Source of the DNA: Helicobacter suis HS1
GTDB taxonomy: Bacteria > Campylobacterota > Campylobacteria > Campylobacterales > Helicobacteraceae
Length of the DNA: 64,000 bases
Direction: 5' to 3'
Assembly (NCBI RefSeq): GCF_026000295.1
Contig: NZ_AP026769.1
Location: 1,054,001-1,118,000 of the forward strand
A model generated the notes under the pieces. The model made no database searches. It was not told the DNA's origin and saw only the letters and a program-made list of their open reading frames with translations. Position 1 is the first letter of the stretch. Each line of letters opens with the position of its first letter. Below, piece after piece: positions 60,126-64,000 of the stretch. Position numbers and translations under genes: made by a program.

Positions 60126-60248
60126 CTAGTCTTGGTTATTGTTGCGGCTATTGTTATTTTGGTTATTGCTATTGTTGTTGCGGTTGCTATTTCGTTGGTT
60201 ATTATTTTGGCTGTTGCAACAACCGCCATTGTTTTGATTCATATTCAT
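60126..60248 (-). CDS. 40-residue Asn-rich microprotein with a Cys-Cys pair
   Basis: Start ATG 60248 with AAGGAG six bases upstream, a very good ribosome site. The 40-residue protein starts MNMNQNNGGCCNSQ and continues almost only with Asn, Ser, Gln and Arg, ending NNNQD; 21 of 40 residues are Asn. A Gly-Gly-Cys-Cys unit is the only feature. It lies on the far side of the nucleoside-phosphorylase-like gene from ksgA, near the place where H. pylori has its Hpn-like His/Gln-rich nickel protein (HP1432). It could be a reduced counterpart binding metal through its cysteines. Low complexity makes chance translation a real risk. Confidence 0.55.
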   Translation of the reverse strand: MNMNQNNGGCCNSQNNNQRNSNRNNNSNNQNNNSRNNNQD

Positions 60249-60317
60249 AGCATTCTCCTTCCATAAATTTAGAAATCCTTAGGATTTCCGGGCGCATAGT
60301 AGCATAAATTGCTATGC

Positions 60318-60881
60318 CTAGAGTAAATGAATTTGTACCCACTCTTGTAAGCGGGTTTTAGCTTGGCTATGGTTTTTTAAAAACTCTTGGTGCGCGTCTT
60401 TTTGTGTGTAGTTTGTGGTACAAAAAATACCTAAGCTAGGGATAGCATAAGATCGCGCAACACTTAAAACGCTAAAAAATTCCATGTTTTCTAGGGCAAT
60501 ACCGGCAGCATGCATGTGCTTTGAAAAAATAGGATTAGTGTGGATATAATTGCTTGAATTAACCACCACGCTAGGCAAATCCCATGTATCAAACTCCCAT
60601 TCTTGGACTTCTAGGTAATTTTCTAGCGGGGTGTAGCTATCTTGGAGGGTAAAACTTTGCTCAATCTGAGTAGAGCGCGTGCTTTTATACAAACTAAGTA
60701 AAGGAATATTTAAATCATAAGATCCGGCTGTACCAATAAAAATTAAAAGATTAGGTTTTTCAAGCAAGCAAAGACGACTTAAATTTAAAGCACTCTCTAT
60801 CAAACCAATCCCAATACTTTTTGCAAAATCAAAACTCTCATCTCTACCGGCACACACAAACAAAACATCTCCTTTATACAA
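60318..60881 (-). CDS. Nucleoside phosphorylase-superfamily protein
   Basis: A 187-residue protein with the PNP/UDP phosphorylase core: IFIGTAGSYD (phosphate-side loop), SNYIHTNP, and the sugar-binding EN-MEFFSVLSVARSY (the ENME form of the family's VEMEG). It is shorter than DeoD or MtnN (about 230 residues), so the N-terminal strand set is reduced. Substrate is unknown; an adenosine or futalosine-type hydrolase is possible. It is transcribed away from ksgA. Confidence 0.7.
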   Translation of the reverse strand: MYKGDVLFVCAGRDESFDFAKSIGIGLIESALNLSRLCLLEKPNLLIFIGTAGSYDLNIPLLSLYKSTRSTQIEQSFTLQDSYTPLENYLEVQEWEFDTWDLPSVVVNSSNYIHTNPIFSKHMHAAGIALENMEFFSVLSVARSYAIPSLGIFCTTNYTQKDAHQEFLKNHSQAKTRLQEWVQIHLL

Positions 60882-60912
60882 AACTCCATGCTAGCACTTT
60901 TAAGTTAGCCTA

Positions 60913-60921
60913 TGTTACAAT
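60913..60921 (+). promoter_or_regulatory. Extended -10 promoter of ksgA
   Basis: TGTTACAAT, an extended -10 of the same type as at 7940 and 55330, 25 bp before the ksgA start. Confidence 0.5.
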
Positions 60922-60946
60922 GGGGCAGAAATTTTAGAGCGAAAGA

Positions 60947-61824
60947 ATGGCGATCTTAGGCCAGCATTTTTTACACGATGCCCATTATCTGGGGCAGATC
61001 TTACAATCCATCCCCTATGAGCATTTTAAGGATTGGATACAGCTAGTAGAAATAGGGGTTGGCTTGGGAGATCTGACGACCCGGCTATTAAATAAGTTAG
61101 AGTCGCCTAAAAGCTTGTTAGCCTACGAAGTGGATCCCGGTTTGGCCCAAAGGTTATACCATAAACTAGGGCCTTTGTCTGAGCGTTTGGAGCTAGTTGT
61201 TGGGGATGTGATGCAGTATAAGGGGATTAATGGAGCAGATAGGCAAGTGTGCATACAAACAGCAGATAGAGACATTAGGCTTAGCGTCTCTGAAACCGGT
61301 TTTTTATGCCAAAAGCCTTATTTTCTGGTCTCTAATTTACCCTATTACATTGCCACACCCATTATTACAAGAGCCCTTAGAGATGCCTTATGTATCGGTA
61401 TGGCAGTTATGGTGCAATTAGAAGTAGCGGATAAATTTTGTGCTCCTGTGCATAGTAGCAATTATGGGGCTTTAAGCGTGCTAGCAGATAGTCTATGTTG
61501 GCAACGCCATTTACTCTTTAAAGTTAACAAAGAGGCTTTTAATCCCCCGCCTAAGGTTCAATCAGCTTTCATGCGTTTACTTAAAAAACCCTTAGTAGAA
61601 AGAGAAACAAAGGGGTGGGATTTAAAAAGTTTGGAGCATTTGCTTAAAATCTGTTTTAAAGCTAACCGCAAAACTTTATACAACAATCAAAGGGGAGCTA
61701 TCCAATAGAGCGTATCCAAGCTTTCTACACAGCACACAATTTAGAATCTGCATTGCGCCCTCACCAGCTAGATCCAGCCCACTACGCTAGTCTACTTGCT
61801 TTTCTCCACAATCCAACACAATAG
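60947..61824 (+). pseudogene. ksgA: 16S rRNA dimethyladenosine transferase KsgA, one-base frameshift near 61692
   Basis: The first 252 codons read normally: QHFLHD, motif I VEIGVGLGDLTTRLL, VVGDVM, LVSNLPYYIATPI, and the C-terminal helices. At CAAAGGGGAGC (61688-61698) the frame runs to a stop at 61706-61708, whereas the frame reading GSYPIERIQAFYTAHNLE...LRPHQLDPAHY continues to 61824 as the expected C-terminus. One more G in the G4 run restores it. It dimethylates A1518/A1519 of 16S rRNA, a late ribosome check. The rnj gene follows after 8 bp. A sequencing slip is more likely than real decay. Confidence 0.85.
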
Positions 61825-61832
61825 GAAATGAT

Positions 61833-63796
61833 ATGGACAATCCGTTTAACGATTCAAACAATCCGCCTCAAGATACAGGCTCAGAAAACACTTCTCAACC
61901 CAAAAAAACAAATCCTCCAAAGCCTGCGCGCTTTAATCGTATCAGACAAGGCAGAGGTGAGTTTCACAATAAAAATTTACAAGCACACCTGCATTCAGAA
62001 CAGGTTGGGGTAAAGAATATCACAAAAGCCAATGAGCGGGGTAATTTGGGCTTTCATAAAGAACTCAAACAAGGCGTAGAGACTAACCATAAAATCCACA
62101 TTAACCATCTCAACCCGCATTATAAACTAGATTTAAGTGTTAAAGCACGGGTAAAAATCACCCCCTTAGGAGGGCTAGGCGAAATTGGTGGGAATATGAT
62201 GGTGATTGAAACCCTTAATCAAGCCATTATCATAGATGTGGGTATGAGTTTTCCAAGCGAGGACATGCATGGAGTGGATATTTTAATCCCTGATTTTAGC
62301 TATCTACACAGCATTAAAGAAAAGATCGTAGGTGTGATCATCACCCACGCCCATGAAGATCATATTGGGGCTGTACCTTATTTGTTTAAAGAATTACAAT
62401 TCCCTCTCTATGGTACACCGCTTAGTTTGGGCATGATTGGTAATAAATTTGATGAACATGGCCTTAAAAAGTTTAAAAACTATTTTAAAATTGTGCAAAA
62501 ACGCCAACCTATCCAAATTGGCGAATTTACCATTGAATGGATTCACATCACCCACTCCATTATTGATGCAAGTGCACTAGCTATTCAAACCAAAGTAGGC
62601 ACAATTATTCACACAGGCGATTTTAAAATTGATCACACACCCGTTGATAATATCCCAACCGATCTTTACCGCCTAGCCTATTATGGTGAACAGGGGGTTA
62701 TGTTGCTTTTAAGTGATAGTACTAATTCTTATAAAACAGGAATCACCCCTCAGAAAGTAGCATTGGTCCGGTATTTGATAATCTTTTTAAAAACGCAACT
62801 GGAAGAGTGATCATGAGTACCTTTTCCTCTAATATCCACCGGGTTTATCAAGCGATTCAATATGCGATTAACTACGGGCGCAAGGTAGCCGTGATTGGGC
62901 GCTCTATGGAGAAAAACTTAGATATTGCCCGCGAACTAGGCTATATCCACCTGCCCTCTAAAGCTTTTATAGAAGCCCATGAAGTTGAAAAACACCCCGA
63001 TCATGAAGTCTTTATTGTTACCACCGGCTCACAGGGTGAAACCATGAGCGCGCTTTATCGCATGGCTACTGATGAGCACCGCCACATTAGCATTAAACCT
63101 AGCGATCTTATTATTCTTTCAGCTAAAGCCATTCCGGGCAATGAAGCTAGTGTTTCTAGTATTTTAAATTTACTCATGAAAAAAGAAGCCCAAGTGGTTT
63201 ATCAATCTTTTGATATTCATGTTAGCGGGCATGCCGCCCAAGAGGAGCAAAAACTCATGCTAAGACTTATTAAACCTAAATTTTTCTTGCCTATCCATGG
63301 GGAATATAACCATGTAGCCCGCCATAAAGAAACAGCTATTGCCTGTGGCATTCCTGAGAAAAATATCTATCTTATGGAAGATGGCGATCAAGTGGAGGTT
63401 AACCCTAACTTTATGCGCAAAACTAAAAGTGTGAAGAGTGGAAAAAGTTATGTGGATAACACGAATAATATTAGCATTGAGGAAAGAATTGTACAAGATC
63501 GCCAAGAAATTGCCAGTGCAGGGCTTTTAAGCGCGGTGTTATTTATCTCTAAAGCAGGAGAGCTTATGCCCACCTCTCAGATCACCACTTTAGGGATTGT
63601 CAATTTTAAAGAGGAGCGCTCTTTATTAGAGGAATTGCAAGGTTCTTTGAGTTTGCACATTAAAGCTTTGCGTTTTGATGTGATTTCTAATACTAAGCAT
63701 TTAGAGGATAATGTACGCAATTTTCTAAGAAAAGCTCTTTTTAAGCACACTAAAAAATATCCGGCCATTGTCAGCCATGTGTTTTTAAACCCATGA
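61833..63796 (+). pseudogene. rnj: Ribonuclease J, one-base frameshift near 62750
   Basis: The N-terminal part (to about 62750) has the Helicobacter-type extra N-terminal region (about 95 basic/Asn-rich residues), then the metallo-beta-lactamase motif THAHEDHIGAVP and IIHTGDFKIDH, LLLSDSTNSYKTG. At ATCACCCCTCAG the frame shifts; the correct frame (SESSIGPVFDNLFKNATGRVIMSTF) goes on with the beta-CASP and C-terminal domains to 63796, including IGRSMEKNLDIA, GSQGE and HVSGHAAQEE. One more C in the C4 run restores it. RNase J with RhpA is the essential RNA degradosome of H. pylori, so an error is very likely. It overlaps msrA by four bases. Confidence 0.88.
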
Positions 63797-64000
63797 GAGT
63801 TTGGATACTAGGGCTATTAATAGCGATGTTACAAGGGAGTGCTCAGGAGAAAGGCATGGACCATACAATTTATTTAGCCGGGGGGTGTTTTTGGGGATTA
63901 GAGGCTTATATGGAGCGCATTTATGGAGTCAAAAAAGCCATAGTGGGTTATGCCAATGGTAAAAGCGATCAAACAAACTACCATGAATTACACAACACAG
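63793..64000 (+). CDS. msrA: Peptide methionine sulfoxide reductase MsrA(B), 3' end outside window
   Basis: The start overlaps the rnj stop (ATGA). A signal peptide (LGLLIAMLQGSAQ) precedes AGGCFWGLEAYMERIYGV, the MsrA catalytic Cys motif. In Helicobacter this is normally an MsrA-MsrB fusion (HP0224) repairing oxidised methionine; only the first 69 codons are in the window, so the MsrB part cannot be seen. Confidence 0.85.
   Translation, partial: MRVWILGLLIAMLQGSAQEKGMDHTIYLAGGCFWGLEAYMERIYGVKKAIVGYANGKSDQTNYHELHNT

Noticed and set aside
1-64000. CRISPR array
   Set aside because: No regularly spaced short repeats and no cas genes; the direct repeats found are single displaced pairs.
1-64000. 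tRNA genes in the gaps
   Set aside because: No T-loop (GGTTCGAATCC-like) sequence with a matching acceptor stem was seen in any gap.

Overview
The window comes from a gastric Helicobacter close to, but not the same as, H. pylori. The gene blocks are those of H. pylori: frdC-frdA-frdB beside tpiA and lpxD, an FtsH-like gene with mtaB and mscS, pheS-pheT-aroA-ispH, gyrA with flgR and dgkA, ksgA with the RNase J gene, fldA, flhA, lpxR, kchA and a poly-C alpha-1,3-fucosyltransferase. The blocks are joined in a different order, fabI is missing between tpiA and lpxD, and the proteins are clearly diverged. I read this as the H. felis/heilmannii/bizzozeronii side of the genus; that placement is inference.

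Layout. 1-7.9 kb: SPFH protein, DUF2393 protein, flavodoxin, LPP20-type lipoprotein, damaged mscS, mtaB, FtsH-like AAA protein, bioV. 8-12.6 kb: chemoreceptor, thioredoxin-fold lipoprotein, ftsY, radA. 12.6-13.15 kb: IS200/IS605-like debris. 13.15-18.5 kb: membrane protein, amino-acid permease, htrA (frameshifted), Maf/DUF115 protein. 18.5-24.6 kb (minus): ftsL-like, rsmH, rnpB RNA, phospholipase-D-family lipoprotein, MFS transporter, lpxD, tpiA. 24.7-28.2 kb: fumarate reductase. 28.2-32 kb: waaL, rpsO, flhA. 32-39.3 kb: damaged DHH phosphoesterase, lipoprotein, pheS, pheT, aroA, ispH. 39.3-44.6 kb: accessory island with an omega-RNA-like element end, a decayed IS607-type element and a prophage remnant. 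44.8-55.1 kb (minus): cysE/cysK, aldo-keto reductase, flgR, a GmrSD/SspE-like DUF262-DUF1524 protein, gyrA, dgkA, lpxR. 55.4-64 kb: fucosyltransferase, kchA, rpmB, cytochrome c peroxidase, small accessory proteins, an Asn-rich microprotein, ksgA, rnj and the start of msrA.

Most unusual signal. Nine stretches (24-329 bp) are exact copies of sequence lying 2180-2266 bp further right on the same strand. They damage mscS, the DHH gene and the IS607 recombinase, and replace intergenic DNA before flhA and before the CopD-like gene. Where it can be tested they replace DNA without changing total length, and the offset shrinks almost linearly along the window. That is hard to explain by recombination and points to a coordinate slip or wrong gap fill in the assembly, although a biological copying process should be formally excluded. 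Single-base frameshifts in short homopolymers of htrA, ksgA and rnj also point to sequence error.

Best biological leads: a 40-residue Asn-rich protein with a Cys-Cys pair next to ksgA, where H. pylori keeps its Hpn-like metal-binding protein; an FtsH paralogue whose HEXXH zinc site is gone; rsmH start codons inside the terminal helix of RNase P RNA; a fucosyltransferase switched out of frame by a C14 tract; and a stand-alone DUF262-DUF1524 protein inserted into the gyrA-flgR block.
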